Source: Colwellia sp. C1TZA3 (GTDB lineage Bacteria; Pseudomonadota; Gammaproteobacteria; Enterobacterales; Alteromonadaceae). From it: 64,000 nucleotides of DNA. The notes under the pieces are model-generated. The model made no database searches. It worked only from the letters and a program-made list of their open reading frames with translations, and was not told where the DNA came from. This document shows positions 7,567 to 17,035 of the stretch, one piece after another. Position numbers and translations under genes: made by a program. Position 1 is the stretch's first letter, and each line of letters begins with the position of its first letter. The stretch covers positions 1 to 64,000 of the forward strand of contig NZ_VOLS01000014.1 of assembly GCF_007954265.1 (NCBI RefSeq), in the 5' to 3' direction.

Positions 7567-8655
7567 TTGTTAAGCAAAGGAAAAAACACCGTGTTCTCTT
7601 CGATAAGCGCAAGGTCGATAATTGCTAGCTTAAAAAACACACTGCATAAGCACTTTAATGCTTGGCTAACTCGTCGAATTCCGCAAGCCAGCCAACAACA
7701 AATCAATCATCGCAATATTTTTATCATCCCCACACGTTTTGGTGCGGGTTTGTTAATATTTATGCTACTGCTATTTTTGCTGGGCACTAATTATCAAAAT
7801 AATGTCATTATATTGATCAGCTATTTACTGGTCAGTTTTTTCATTGTGGTGTTGCACCATAGTTTTTTTAATCTTTCTGGCTTACAGTTTCAAGCAACAA
7901 ATTCATTGCAAGGCTTTGTTGACTCACCGTTGTATTTTCCGCTAGTTGTTAGCAGTAAAAAAGTGCGCTTTACTATTAGCTTTTCTTTTGATCAAGCAAC
8001 TGTGAAGGCCGAACAAGCACTTGACCACAGCGCGGACAAAAATAAACCAAGCAACAGTAAGCTTAGCAAAACAACACTCGCACAACTCGAGATAGGTGAA
8101 AACAAGATACGGATCCCTTATCGGGTTTGTCAACGAGGCCAATATCCACTAGGGCGAGTGTTAATCATCAGCGAATTTGGCTTTGGCTTATTTAAAGCTT
8201 GGACCCGATTAGATTTTGCTCAGCAAGTTACCGCTTATCCAAAGCCTATCGCCAATGTTTGGAGCGACAAGCAACAAAGCTTAGCAATTGAAGTGGCAGA
8301 AAATAACCTTGAAAGTTACCAAGATAGTTTTCAACTGGGCCAAGATGAATTTCACCAATTGCAACATTATCAGTTTGGTGAACCCCTGAGTCGTGTAGCA
8401 TGGAAGCATGTGGCACGCGGGCAAGGTTGGTTAACAAAACAATATCAACAAGCCTTATCAGGTGAATTGCAGTTAGACTTTGAGCGTTTACCAACCGGCA
8501 CACTTGAACAGCGTTTAAGTTGGTTAAGTTATGCAATTAAAGACTGTAGCGCTAAGCAGATTGCCTTTTCATTAAAATTACCCAACCAAGTGGTTGAGTA
8601 TGACCATAGCCGACAACATACTTTAAAATGCTTAACCGCATTAGCACGTTATTGA
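7567..8655 (+). CDS. DUF58 domain membrane protein
   Basis: This 362-residue protein has two close membrane spans (about residues 58-76 and 78-97 after 'PTRFGAGLLIFMLLL'), then a large soluble part ending in the DUF58 signature 'QYQFGEPLSRVAWKHVARGQ' near 263-282. DUF58 proteins are the standing partners of MoxR ATPases; their biochemical role is not settled. The start is a TTG at 7567 with AAAGGGGC upstream at a fitting distance; a GTG at 7591 is the alternative. The gene ends only 4 bp before the transglutaminase gene, so the two are surely co-transcribed and probably translationally linked. Confidence 0.87.
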   Translation: MLSKGKNTVFSSISARSIIASLKNTLHKHFNAWLTRRIPQASQQQINHRNIFIIPTRFGAGLLIFMLLLFLLGTNYQNNVIILISYLLVSFFIVVLHHSFFNLSGLQFQATNSLQGFVDSPLYFPLVVSSKKVRFTISFSFDQATVKAEQALDHSADKNKPSNSKLSKTTLAQLEIGENKIRIPYRVCQRGQYPLGRVLIISEFGFGLFKAWTRLDFAQQVTAYPKPIANVWSDKQQSLAIEVAENNLESYQDSFQLGQDEFHQLQHYQFGEPLSRVAWKHVARGQGWLTKQYQQALSGELQLDFERLPTGTLEQRLSWLSYAIKDCSAKQIAFSLKLPNQVVEYDHSRQHTLKCLTALARY

Positions 8656-8659
8656 ATAC

Positions 8660-10891
8660 ATGATGATAAAAAAAATTAAACCCAGTGTTAAGCAAAACCT
8701 TAAACAAAAGTTTAAGTCCAGAAAAAGTAAAAATTCTAGCGAAAATAGCGTTTTACAGCTAAATAGCAAAATGTATTTTTGTTTATTAATTTTTCAGCTG
8801 CTTAACCTTTCAACCTTAGTTATACAGTTGCACCTGCTATATTTGTTGTTTGCCACTTTTGTCTTGGCGCTGCAGTTTACTGTGCATTTTAATATTTTGC
8901 GCAAAAGCGCTCTGGCGTCATCTCTGGACTTAATGCCAAACCAATCGACAAAAAGCTATGTAATACCTAAAATATTACCGTCTTGGTTGATTCTATTATT
9001 GGCTATTTCAGGAAGTGTGGCTATTGCTGTTGCAGGGCAAACATTAGGGCTTTTGCTGAGCATGATGCATTTATTATGCTTCGCTTATAGTTTAAAGATG
9101 TTTGAAATACCTAGTCGAAAAGACTTATATCAACTGGTGGTATTAGGCATTTTTGTCGCCACCTCGTCATTGATTTTTATGCAATCTATTTATTTTTCAT
9201 TGGCGGTCATTGTTTTAGTTTTTGGCAATTTCATCATTCTACTTAACTTATTTGCACCGACAATGGCGGTATCGGCACAAGCTAAATTAGTAGCTAAACT
9301 TAGCTTATATTCAGTGCCTTTAGCGGTAGCTTTATTTGTCGGATTTCCCAAGCTAAGTCCCTTTTGGCAAGTGCCAAGTGTTGAATCAGCAAAAGTTGGT
9401 CTGTCTGATAGTGTAAAAATTGGCGATATAGCGCAATTAGCTTTGTCGGATGAACTAGCGTTTCGGGTAAGTTTTCAAAGCAATAAACCTAAACATGCAC
9501 AGTTGTATTGGCGGGCGATGGTATTAGATGATTTTGATGGAGTCACTTGGCGACAAAGCAGTCGAGAGCCAACTCAAAGTGCTCAAAGTGCTCAAAGTGC
9601 TCAAAGTAGTTATGGTTCAGCTACGTTGGGGCATGCAAAAAGTTCAGCCGATATTGAATTGCGTGGCACAGGATTAGCGTATCAAGTAATTGCAGAGCCT
9701 AGTTTTCAATCTTGGTTATTTGCGCTCGATTTCGCTACCAGTGAGCAAAGCAATATTGGCCAGCGTAATGACTTTGCCTTGTTTTATCGCGGTATTATTA
9801 GTCAAACATTAAGTTATCAAGTCACAAGTTATCCAGAAGCCATAATGTCAGCGACATTGTCTGATGCTACCCGTGCTTTAAATTTGCTATTAAGCACGGA
9901 CAATAATCCTAAGCTACTGGCTAAAGGCCAACAATTGCGTCAGCAGTATCGTGATGACCGCCAGTTAATTGATCATGTTTTAGCTGACTTTAATGCAAAA
10001 AACTATTATTACACCTTGCAGCCACCTCGGCTGAATAATCATAGTTTAGACCAGTTTTATTTCGACACTCGGGCGGGGTTTTGTGAGCATTATGCCAGTA
10101 GCTTTACTTATTTAATGCGTGCTGCCGGTATTCCTGCGCGTATGGTAGTGGGTTACTTAGGTGGTGAGTTCAATCTTAGTGGTAATTATTTAAGTGTTTA
10201 TCAGCGCAATGCCCATGCTTGGTCTGAGGTCTGGTTACCAAGTAGCGGTTGGCAGCGCATTGACCCAACGGCAGCGGTTGATCCGGAACGTGTTGAACGG
10301 GGATTTTCGACTAGCTTAATGCAGGAGTATACTGATTTATCTTCTGGACTTTTTTCGACGCAAGCCTTACACACAATGTGGTGGTATCAGCAGCTTAAAA
10401 TGCAAATTGACGCTATTGACTACCAATGGACACGTTGGGTTATTGGTTATACCGGCCAAAAGCAATCGCGTGTTATGGCGCAGCTGTTAGCGAGTTTAAA
10501 GCAAGGTGAAAATGTTTTATATTTCTTGCTGATATTAGCGGGCACAGCCTTGCTGGTTTATGGCTATAAAGTGTTTAAGGCGAAGGTGAAAGGGCAAGCT
10601 GAGGATAAAATTAAAGCGCTTTATTTAAAAACCCTGAGCTTAATGGCGCAGCATCAGCTGGTAAAAACAAGGTCGATGACCGCGCAACAGTTTGCTGATT
10701 TTGTTGCCATAACTCGACCTGAGTTGTCAGCGAACTTTTGTGCTATATCTAATAGCTTTGCAGAACTCAGTTATCAAAATTTTGCTGATGATATTAGCCA
10801 ACAAGAGCGCGATAAGCAGTTAATAAAACTACAACTTATTTATCGGCAACTACGTTGGCAATTATGGCTAGCCAAGTTGGGCATTGGTTAG
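8660..10891 (+). CDS. tgpA: Transglutaminase-like membrane protein, TgpA family (DUF3488)
   Basis: The 743-residue protein has an N-terminal bundle of about six membrane spans (residues 35-235), a periplasmic transglutaminase-like domain and one C-terminal span (about 620-640) before a cytoplasmic tail. The papain-like triad is visible: C475 in 'GFCEHYASSFTYL', H519 in 'NAHAWSEVWL' and D535 in 'RIDPTAAV'. The named Pseudomonas member, TgpA, is a transglutaminase important for growth. With MoxR and DUF58 it forms a common three-gene set, possibly acting on envelope proteins. Residues about 305-317 are a short TQSAQSAQSAQSS run from a 9-bp tandem repeat, in a loop before the catalytic domain. 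The ATG at 8660 is followed by a second at 8663. The gene converges on the GldG-like gene. Confidence 0.88.
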   Translation: MMIKKIKPSVKQNLKQKFKSRKSKNSSENSVLQLNSKMYFCLLIFQLLNLSTLVIQLHLLYLLFATFVLALQFTVHFNILRKSALASSLDLMPNQSTKSYVIPKILPSWLILLLAISGSVAIAVAGQTLGLLLSMMHLLCFAYSLKMFEIPSRKDLYQLVVLGIFVATSSLIFMQSIYFSLAVIVLVFGNFIILLNLFAPTMAVSAQAKLVAKLSLYSVPLAVALFVGFPKLSPFWQVPSVESAKVGLSDSVKIGDIAQLALSDELAFRVSFQSNKPKHAQLYWRAMVLDDFDGVTWRQSSREPTQSAQSAQSAQSSYGSATLGHAKSSADIELRGTGLAYQVIAEPSFQSWLFALDFATSEQSNIGQRNDFALFYRGIISQTLSYQVTSYPEAIMSATLSDATRALNLLLSTDNNPKLLAKGQQLRQQYRDDRQLIDHVLADFNAKNYYYTLQPPRLNNHSLDQFYFDTRAGFCEHYASSFTYLMRAAGIPARMVVGYLGGEFNLSGNYLSVYQRNAHAWSEVWLPSSGWQRIDPTAAVDPERVERGFSTSLMQEYTDLSSGLFSTQALHTMWWYQQLKMQIDAIDYQWTRWVIGYTGQKQSRVMAQLLASLKQGENVLYFLLILAGTALLVYGYKVFKAKVKGQAEDKIKALYLKTLSLMAQHQLVKTRSMTAQQFADFVAITRPELSANFCAISNSFAELSYQNFADDISQQERDKQLIKLQLIYRQLRWQLWLAKLGIG
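9574..9609 (+). repeat. 9-bp in-frame tandem repeat inside tgpA
   Basis: Four copies of CAAAGTGCT (the last ends in AGT) encode a Gln-Ser-Ala run. The unit is a multiple of three, so copy-number change keeps the frame. Confidence 0.85.
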
Positions 10892-10953
10892 TATTAATAG
10901 GCTGATATCAATGGGCTAATATCAATGGGGAAAGCAGGTATTAATGGGCAATA

Positions 10954-12687
10954 TTAATGCTGTTTTGACTTTAACCAAACCACTATGCCAACAATAACAA
11001 AGAAAAATATGCTGAAAAATAATATCACCATGACCTGACGCTTTTGTTTACTGGTTAAATCTAAGCGTTCAACCTTTATGGCCTTAGCACTTAAAAAAGT
11101 CTGATAGTCTGTTTCAGCTAACCAGTTGACAATATTTAGCCCCATTTGGGCATTACTGTATTGATTAATGTAAACATTGGTTAAAAAGTCTGCATCGGTA
11201 AAAACAATGATTCTAGTATCAGAACGAGGCGTTTGCACTTTATTTGGGCTAATCGTCACCTCTTTGTGCTCTTCTAGCACCACATAAGAAATGGGTACGG
11301 GGCCGGGGGTGTCTATGCCTTTATTATATTCAATCGCTAAATTTCTGTTAGTTTCTGCCCAACTTTTTTCTGTTGACGCCGTCGCGGCAATAACCGCTAA
11401 CTTAATGCTTGGCCGACGTTGGGCTAACATCTCAATGGAGCGCGGCCTAACGTAAAAGGTATAATCTAAACCTTCGGTAATGGCTTTATGCTTTTGGTAG
11501 TTTTTGGTGGCAGGGCTGCCAACATCGTCACCGACATGATTGGTTAAATCAACCACAATGTCAGACTTAACGTTAAGTCCCCACTGGTTAATAATGCTAT
11601 TTAATGACGGATTTTGCTCTAGCTGTTCTGCAGTTAGTAGCTGGTCAGGCGTAGTGACTGTGCTATGTTCAATCAAAAATAAGGCATCACCACCCGCGCT
11701 TAAATAATCAATGATTAACTTATCTTCTGGTGCTGTAAGTGCAGTGCGAGCACCGGCAATAACCAGCACATCGCAATCAGCAGGAATTGACTGAGTTATA
11801 CCTAACATCAGTGCTTTAGTTTTAATATTGTTATCGGCCAATAATTGTTTAAAGGTCGATAAACCGACATTGTCAGTGTTTGCTAGTGCATATTCACCGT
11901 GGCCAGTAAGAAAGTAAATCTGTCTTGGCGGGCTACTAGCGCGGGCAATGGCATTAGTGAGTTTTTCTTCTGTGAGCGCGGCATCACTAAAATCAATATC
12001 TTTGCGGCCATTGCTTGACTGCACAATAACCTTACGTTCGGCAGCACTGACCACATTACCAAACTTAGCGGCGAATGAAATGTTCTCTATCGGGTCAATT
12101 ATTTGCGTGCTAATCAGGCCAGCAGAAAGCCTTTCATATTCCTTAAATAAATCTTGTAAATATTTGGGTGGCAAACCAACATAAAACGCCGTTAATTCAA
12201 CTTCTGCTTTAAGTGTGCTAATAAACTCGATCGTGTTTTTAGTTAAGGTGTGTTGTTTACTTGCCGTAACATCCCAGCGCGTGGTTATGCTATTGGCCGC
12301 ATAATGACTGATAGCCAGAAAACCTAAGCTGGCGATAATCATAGTAAAAATAATGAAGACTTTTTTCCATCGCGTGCTAATAAAACTGGCCTTAGCTTTA
12401 CCTTGATTAGTTTTGCCTTGATTAGTGGCCGCTGGATGAGTGGTATTGAATGCAGCTTTTATCGCCTGAGCATCAGCATGATTAAGCTGACTGTTTAGCT
12501 TGAGTAAAACAAAAAATGCTATGCCACCACTTAATGTTAGGCAACTAGCAAGGCTAAAGGACAGTAAAGAAAATTGAGCATCGATATAAAATAACGCTAA
12601 ACCTAATATAAATAGCAAGAGTGCTGTGCCAATCAAAGTAGGCAATAATTTTTTAAGCAGTAAACTTTTGTTGTTTTTAATGATCAT
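10954..12687 (-). CDS. GldG-like auxiliary component of an ABC export system
   Basis: This 577-residue protein has two N-terminal spans (about 12-32 and 38-60), a third near 112-132, a large extracytoplasmic domain and a C-terminal span (about 553-573). The soluble part shows the GldG/ABC_transp_aux pattern: 'TRWDVTASKQHTLTKNT' just after the third span, 'ERLSAGLISTQIIDPIEN', 'IYFLTGHGEYAL' and 'DALFLIEH'. In Bacteroidetes GldA-GldF-GldG are linked to gliding, but homologous sets in proteobacteria have no proven substrate. The start codon abuts the stop of the permease gene (TAA-ATG), so the three genes form a tight operon transcribed ATPase, permease, GldG. The low-complexity 'NQGKTNQGKAK' near 89-99 is a small repeat in the cytoplasmic loop. 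Confidence 0.85.
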   Translation of the reverse strand: MIIKNNKSLLLKKLLPTLIGTALLLFILGLALFYIDAQFSLLSFSLASCLTLSGGIAFFVLLKLNSQLNHADAQAIKAAFNTTHPAATNQGKTNQGKAKASFISTRWKKVFIIFTMIIASLGFLAISHYAANSITTRWDVTASKQHTLTKNTIEFISTLKAEVELTAFYVGLPPKYLQDLFKEYERLSAGLISTQIIDPIENISFAAKFGNVVSAAERKVIVQSSNGRKDIDFSDAALTEEKLTNAIARASSPPRQIYFLTGHGEYALANTDNVGLSTFKQLLADNNIKTKALMLGITQSIPADCDVLVIAGARTALTAPEDKLIIDYLSAGGDALFLIEHSTVTTPDQLLTAEQLEQNPSLNSIINQWGLNVKSDIVVDLTNHVGDDVGSPATKNYQKHKAITEGLDYTFYVRPRSIEMLAQRRPSIKLAVIAATASTEKSWAETNRNLAIEYNKGIDTPGPVPISYVVLEEHKEVTISPNKVQTPRSDTRIIVFTDADFLTNVYINQYSNAQMGLNIVNWLAETDYQTFLSAKAIKVERLDLTSKQKRQVMVILFFSIFFFVIVGIVVWLKSKQH

Positions 12688-13398
12688 TTATTGCCACAAC
12701 CTATGGTTGATACTCAAGCCAGTTAATACCAAGCAGAGCACAATACCGGCTAAGTAATAGATAACATCGCTGGCCGTGATAATACCCATAGCGAAATTTT
12801 CAAGATGGCTACGGGTGCTAAGTTGAATCAGAAATTCTTCCGAAAAGCCGGTAAAATATTTTGTAAAGCTAATTGAAAAGTACAGTGAAAATAGGATCAG
12901 GTACGAAGTCATCGCGGCAATAATTTGATTTCGTGTCCATGACGAAGTCAGCAAACCTATCGCGATGAAAAGTGCGCCTTCTAACCAAATACCCACATAC
13001 CCTGATAAAATGCTATAGGGGTCGGGGTTGCCATAATACTCGACAATAAAATAATAAATGCCCGTTATGCTAATTAACAGCGAGTAAAAAATGAGCATGC
13101 TGAAGTATTTACCTAACACGATCATACTCGGTGTTAAGGGGGCGGTAAGCAAAAATTCCATGGTGCCGTTCGCTTTTTCTTCGGCAAATAACTTCATGGT
13201 TAATAAGGGGATAATGAAAATAAACATAAACTCCATCACTTGGAAAATATCGCGTAATGACACTTCTCTATTTTGCTCTATCAGCATAAAAAAAAGCACA
13301 TTAAATAACAACAAACAAGCAATAAGAATAATGTAGGCCACCGGGCTACTAAAATAGCTATGTAGTTCTTTTTTGGTCAGTGCGATAATTTTATTCAT
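12688..13398 (-). CDS. ABC-2 type permease (GldF-like)
   Basis: The 236-residue protein has six hydrophobic spans and starts 'KIIALTKKELHSYFSSPVAYIIL', the usual entry of ABC-2 permeases of the GldF group, followed by 'LTMKLFAEEKANGTMEFLLTAPL', the coupling-helix region. It should form the membrane channel for the ATPase encoded just upstream and work with the GldG-like protein downstream. Its ATG shares one base with the ATPase stop codon (TGATG at 13400-13396), a sign of translational coupling. The substrate is unknown; a role in the envelope or in gene control of motility cannot be read from the sequence. Confidence 0.88.
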   Translation of the reverse strand: MNKIIALTKKELHSYFSSPVAYIILIACLLLFNVLFFMLIEQNREVSLRDIFQVMEFMFIFIIPLLTMKLFAEEKANGTMEFLLTAPLTPSMIVLGKYFSMLIFYSLLISITGIYYFIVEYYGNPDPYSILSGYVGIWLEGALFIAIGLLTSSWTRNQIIAAMTSYLILFSLYFSISFTKYFTGFSEEFLIQLSTRSHLENFAMGIITASDVIYYLAGIVLCLVLTGLSINHRLWQ

Positions 13399-14240
13399 CA
13401 GTAATTACTTACATATTGGCTTGGCGTTTGTATGGGTGTTTGTGATGATGTAGGCGCTGGCTCTTGGTGATGGTTAAAAAATATTTGCTCTAAGCTTAAT
13501 TTTTTAGCTTGGTTATTTTCATCTTTGGCACTGTTTTCATGAACAGTATTCATGCTAGCTTGCTGATTTGTGCCTTTGAGTAAGCTTTGTAATGACTGAT
13601 CAATGATCAGTTGCCCAGATTTAATCATTAAAATACGTTGGGCTATTTTTTCAATTTCAGGCAAAGTATGTGTGCTGAGTAATACCGTTCTTTGTTCTTT
13701 TTGGTTGTTAATAAGTGCTAACACTTGCTGAACTTGCATGGGGTCAAGGCCACTGGTTGGTTCATCTAAAATAAGTAATTTAGGCTCGTGAATAATCGCT
13801 TGCGCAATACCCACTCTTTGTTTGTAGCCTTTAGATAAGGTTGAAATGGTTTTATGTTTAACCTGCGCTAATTGGCATTCTTCTAAAACTTTAGCAAGCT
13901 GAACGGTTTGTTTTTTTGCTGACACGCCCTTTATTTCAGCCGCAAACTTTAAATACTGCAACACGGTCATGTTGCTATACAAAGGCGGGGTTTCGGGTAG
14001 GTAACCAATTTTTTGCCGGATGGTTAACGAGTGTTTAGTAATATCGTCACCATCAATGAAAATTCTGCCAGAACAGGGGGCAATAAAAGCGGTTATCATC
14101 CGCATTAACGTCGTTTTACCTGCGCCGTTTTTTCCTAAAAAGCCCACAATATCGCCTTGGTTAAGTTCAAAACTGACATTATCTACCGCCTGCAGTGCGC
14201 CAAAATTTTTACTGACATGCTCAACCGTTAAAATACTCAC
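13398..14240 (-). CDS. ABC transporter ATPase (GldA-like)
   Basis: This 280-residue ATP-binding protein has Walker A 'GKNGAGKT' (36-43), the ABC signature 'LSKGYKQR' (135-142), Walker B 'LLILDEPTSGLD' (155-166) and the switch histidine in 'STHTLPE'. It is the energy-providing subunit of the ABC-2 permease encoded downstream. The last 50 or so residues, after about 230, are a Gln/Ser/Pro-rich tail with 'TSSQTPIQTPSQ', unlike the compact end of most family members, and probably variable. The gene is first in a three-gene operon; a 680-bp AT-rich region lies upstream and should contain the promoter. Confident in the type of transporter, not in what is moved. Confidence 0.9.
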   Translation of the reverse strand: MSILTVEHVSKNFGALQAVDNVSFELNQGDIVGFLGKNGAGKTTLMRMITAFIAPCSGRIFIDGDDITKHSLTIRQKIGYLPETPPLYSNMTVLQYLKFAAEIKGVSAKKQTVQLAKVLEECQLAQVKHKTISTLSKGYKQRVGIAQAIIHEPKLLILDEPTSGLDPMQVQQVLALINNQKEQRTVLLSTHTLPEIEKIAQRILMIKSGQLIIDQSLQSLLKGTNQQASMNTVHENSAKDENNQAKKLSLEQIFFNHHQEPAPTSSQTPIQTPSQYVSNY

Positions 14241-14922
14241 TTAATAGCCTTTTAAAATTACTCTTAATAAAGGTAACTGCATTATTATTTTTCATAAATT
14301 TCATAAATTTAATAAGTAAATACTTGATAAATATTTACTTAATAAATAAACACTTAATAAATAGACACTTAATGAATAGTTACTTAAATATTATTGTTAA
14401 CACCAATTATCTATGACATTTCTCATGTCCGCTAGTTTTTATGCTGATGTCAATATAAGCTAGCTGTAGCCACTAGTTTGAAACTATTATCTAACTAAGG
14501 GTGTTTTACAAAATTACAGCGATATAAAACAGCAAAAATAGGCAAAATACGCATAGTTGGACTTAGCCGCTAGTAAAATAGCATTAATAAAGGGTTGTCA
14601 AAAAACGCCATTAACAAATAAAAAATCATAAAACAGTGTAGCACGAACAAACTGCTTTAGTGTTTTATAAACAACACCTTGCTGCTATTTTTTAGATATA
14701 AGTATCAAGATATTTTTTGCATAATGTTGATAGCACATTATCTAATTTTAGTCATCGTTGTTATATAGAGTTAATATCACCTCCTTCTAAGGTACAAAAT
14801 AAGGGAAGTAGCTAGTTTTATCTATAAGTGAGTAGTGGTAATAGCGGCAAAGTTTTGTTATTAATATATAAAATAAGTCAGAGGAGAGTTCCCTCTGATT
14901 AAATGGTGAGGTGAATTTAATT
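14241..14922. other. AT-rich divergent intergenic region
   Basis: This holds the control regions of the GldA-like operon (leftwards) and the DUF2007 gene (rightwards). Positions 14330-14395 carry degenerate repeats of ACTTAATAAATA. At 14878-14899 CAGAGG and CCTCTG form a small hairpin just ahead of the ribosome site of the next gene. No further gene or clear promoter was seen. Confidence 0.4.
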
Positions 14923-15228
14923 ATGAAGATAGTGTATTCCAACGAAAGTCTTTTTCTGGTTAGCAATGTTAAAAATCTTATTGAAGCACAAGGAATAAGT
15001 ACATTTATCAAAAATGAATTTTCTCAGGGCGCTATGGGAGAAATCTCTGTTTTCGACTCGTGGCCTGAAGTGTGGCTTACAGATGATGCAGACTTAGAAC
15101 GTGCAACAGAAATAGTAGACTCATCACAGAGTAATATTGATGGTGAGGACTGGACTTGTAAAAACTGCTCAGAGGAAAATGCCCAGTCTTTTGAAATATG
15201 TTGGAATTGTGCATCTGAAAACTCGTAA
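14923..15228 (+). CDS. DUF2007 domain protein with C-terminal zinc ribbon
   Basis: The 101-residue protein has an N-terminal DUF2007 domain: 'MKIVYSNESLFLVSNVKNLI' followed by 'EAQGI', then 'WPEVWLTDDADLERATEIV'. This fold is related to PII-like small signal proteins. It ends in a RanBP2-type zinc ribbon 'WTCKNCSEENAQSFEICWNC', with four cysteines. Such proteins are thought to be small regulators, but ligand and partner are unknown. The ATG at 14923 is preferred to the GTG at 14911 because GGTGAGG lies at the right distance upstream. It is transcribed alone; a family A element follows 126 bp downstream. Confidence 0.8.
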   Translation: MKIVYSNESLFLVSNVKNLIEAQGISTFIKNEFSQGAMGEISVFDSWPEVWLTDDADLERATEIVDSSQSNIDGEDWTCKNCSEENAQSFEICWNCASENS

Positions 15229-15354
15229 CAACACGCTATCAGGTCGAGCATATTTCTACATGTTAAATTTTCACCGCAAAGGTTAATAATGGCGAGCCAC
15301 TGCGTTTAATCGCGGCAAATTATTTTCTGAATAAGGTCAATTACCACGAACTAA

Positions 15355-15511
15355 TACCAGTTCCATTAAGTTTGTGATCTTGTTGTGCGCAGGAAAAATA
15401 ACTCAAGGTAAGGCGCTCGATTGAGCAATAGCTGGCTATTGGGATTGAGAGCAACACAGCCTTGAGCTATTTTAACTAGTACAAGTGAGCAATAACTTAA
15501 TGGGATTGGTA
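15355..15511. mobile_element. 157-bp miniature element, family A copy 3
   Basis: It runs from TACCAGTTCCATTAAGTTTG to CTTAATGGGATTGGTA, TA-bounded and nearly identical to the copies at 34616, 35157 and 48036 and in the same orientation. It sits between the DUF2007 gene and mltC and could separate or end their transcripts. Confidence 0.8.
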
Positions 15512-15709
15512 TAACACACATTCTTTTAATGAACCTTATTATGATAAGTGATGCATTGACCTTTGGCACCGTTAGTCGAACCCGTTTGATAAATGCCACA
15601 AAAGCACAGTGCAAAGCATTAGCTTTATACTATTAACCTATTTGTACATTTCAGTAGATGAATATATATATTGCTATGGGCAAGTAAATAAATTAGAGGT
15701 CGTTGTTTA

Positions 15710-16873
15710 ATGTTTAAAAAAGTGTTGTTGTTATTTATAGTCATTAGTTTAACCAGTTGTAAGAGCCTACCTAACCTCAGTTCAATTCGCAGTGCTGAAA
15801 GTTTAATTAAACAAATAAATTCTAACGATACTGATCTTATTACCATTGCTCATCAAGCGGTTGAAACTAATCGACTTATTCAGCAAGACGTCAATAATAT
15901 CAACGTGTTGCTTAAAGAGTTAAGTAAGCATATAGCTGATGCCTGGGGCGAAACTAAGCCTCAAATACCGAGCAATAAAAAGCTGGTTAAATATACTAAC
16001 GACTACCAAGCGCGTGCCATTGTTGATTTTGAAAACGGCAGCATTTTAATCGAAACTTTAGCAGCTCAGTCTCAGGCTAAAACCTTGCACAATTTACAGC
16101 GTGCAATTGTGACTACTTTATTAGCAACATCAGATCCTCGAAAAACAGATATATTTTCAAGCGCAGCACCACAACTCTCCGGCAAACCTTATTTGTACCA
16201 ACAGGTGGTTGATCGCGACAATAAGCCTATTCAATATCAATGGCGTGCTAATCGATTCTCTAAGTATCTAACGGAATTTAATTTACAGAAATACAACAAA
16301 AATCGAAAAAAAATTTATGCTGTTAGCATTAAAATGGTTGAACAGCATCAACACTTACGTGAACAAAAATACAGTAAGCATGTACTTGCGGCGGCTAATC
16401 GTTATCAAATATCACCAGAACTGATATATGGTATCATTGAAACCGAAAGTAGTTTTAACCCATTTGCTGTAAGTACAGCTAATGCCTATGGTTTGATGCA
16501 AGTTGTGCCTAGTAGCGCTGGAGCCGATGTTTTTCAACGTATTAAAAAGAAAAAAGGTATGCCAACCAAACAACAACTCTTTGATCCTGGATTTAATATT
16601 GATATTGGCTCAGCCTATTTACATATTCTCAATAACAATTATTTGCAAGGTGTTAGCAATGCCACCAGTCGTCATTACGCCATTATTTCTGCTTACAATG
16701 GTGGTAGCGGCAATGTATTAAAAACTTTTCATGGTAATCGTAAAACCGCGCTGAAAGTACTCAATACAAAATCGCCTAAAGTGGTTTATTATTTACTGAC
16801 TAAAAAGCATCCAAAGCTAGAATCTCGTCGTTATTTAGAGAAAGTAACTAAGGCTGAAAAAACCTATTTGTAA
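15710..16873 (+). CDS. mltC: Membrane-bound lytic murein transglycosylase C
   Basis: MltC cleaves the glycan strands of peptidoglycan with formation of 1,6-anhydro ends, anchored as a lipoprotein in the outer membrane. The 387-residue protein starts with a lipoprotein signal ending in LTSC (lipobox Cys17). It then has the N-terminal MltC domain (DUF3393, about 25-195, with 'VDFENGSILIET' and 'VTTLLATSDP') and the SLT catalytic domain (about 225-370) with the catalytic glutamate E246 in 'IIETESSFNPFAVSTANAYG', then 'GLMQVVP' and 'AYNGGSGNV'. It is slightly longer than the E. coli enzyme. No co-transcribed partner is evident. A 16-bp tandem repeat and a large hairpin-repeat array follow its stop. 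Confidence 0.92.
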   Translation: MFKKVLLLFIVISLTSCKSLPNLSSIRSAESLIKQINSNDTDLITIAHQAVETNRLIQQDVNNINVLLKELSKHIADAWGETKPQIPSNKKLVKYTNDYQARAIVDFENGSILIETLAAQSQAKTLHNLQRAIVTTLLATSDPRKTDIFSSAAPQLSGKPYLYQQVVDRDNKPIQYQWRANRFSKYLTEFNLQKYNKNRKKIYAVSIKMVEQHQHLREQKYSKHVLAAANRYQISPELIYGIIETESSFNPFAVSTANAYGLMQVVPSSAGADVFQRIKKKKGMPTKQQLFDPGFNIDIGSAYLHILNNNYLQGVSNATSRHYAIISAYNGGSGNVLKTFHGNRKTALKVLNTKSPKVVYYLLTKKHPKLESRRYLEKVTKAEKTYL

Positions 16874-16920
16874 AAGACTCTGCTGTACAACACTGTTACT
16901 AGGTTATGAAGGTCACTGTT

Positions 16921-16968
16921 TAGAGAATTAGATAACTAGAGAATTAGATGACTAGAGAATTAGCGGCT
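16921..16968. repeat. 16-bp tandem repeat, three copies
   Basis: TAGAGAATTAGATAAC and two close copies follow the mltC stop; the third is diverged in its last bases. Confidence 0.75.
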
Positions 16969-17035
16969 TAGAGAGAAAATGAGTATGTTAGCCAACATTG
17001 CTTTTACAGATAATAATATAACGTTAAGCGTTTTT

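Noticed and set aside
12500-14244. Plus-strand frames opposite the GldA/F/G genes
   Set aside because: The minus-strand proteins have clear domains and overlapping start/stop signals; the opposite frames are shadows.
15366-15614. Minus-strand frame over the miniature element at 15355
   Set aside because: Most of it is the element itself; the same frame recurs at other copies and has no coding signature.
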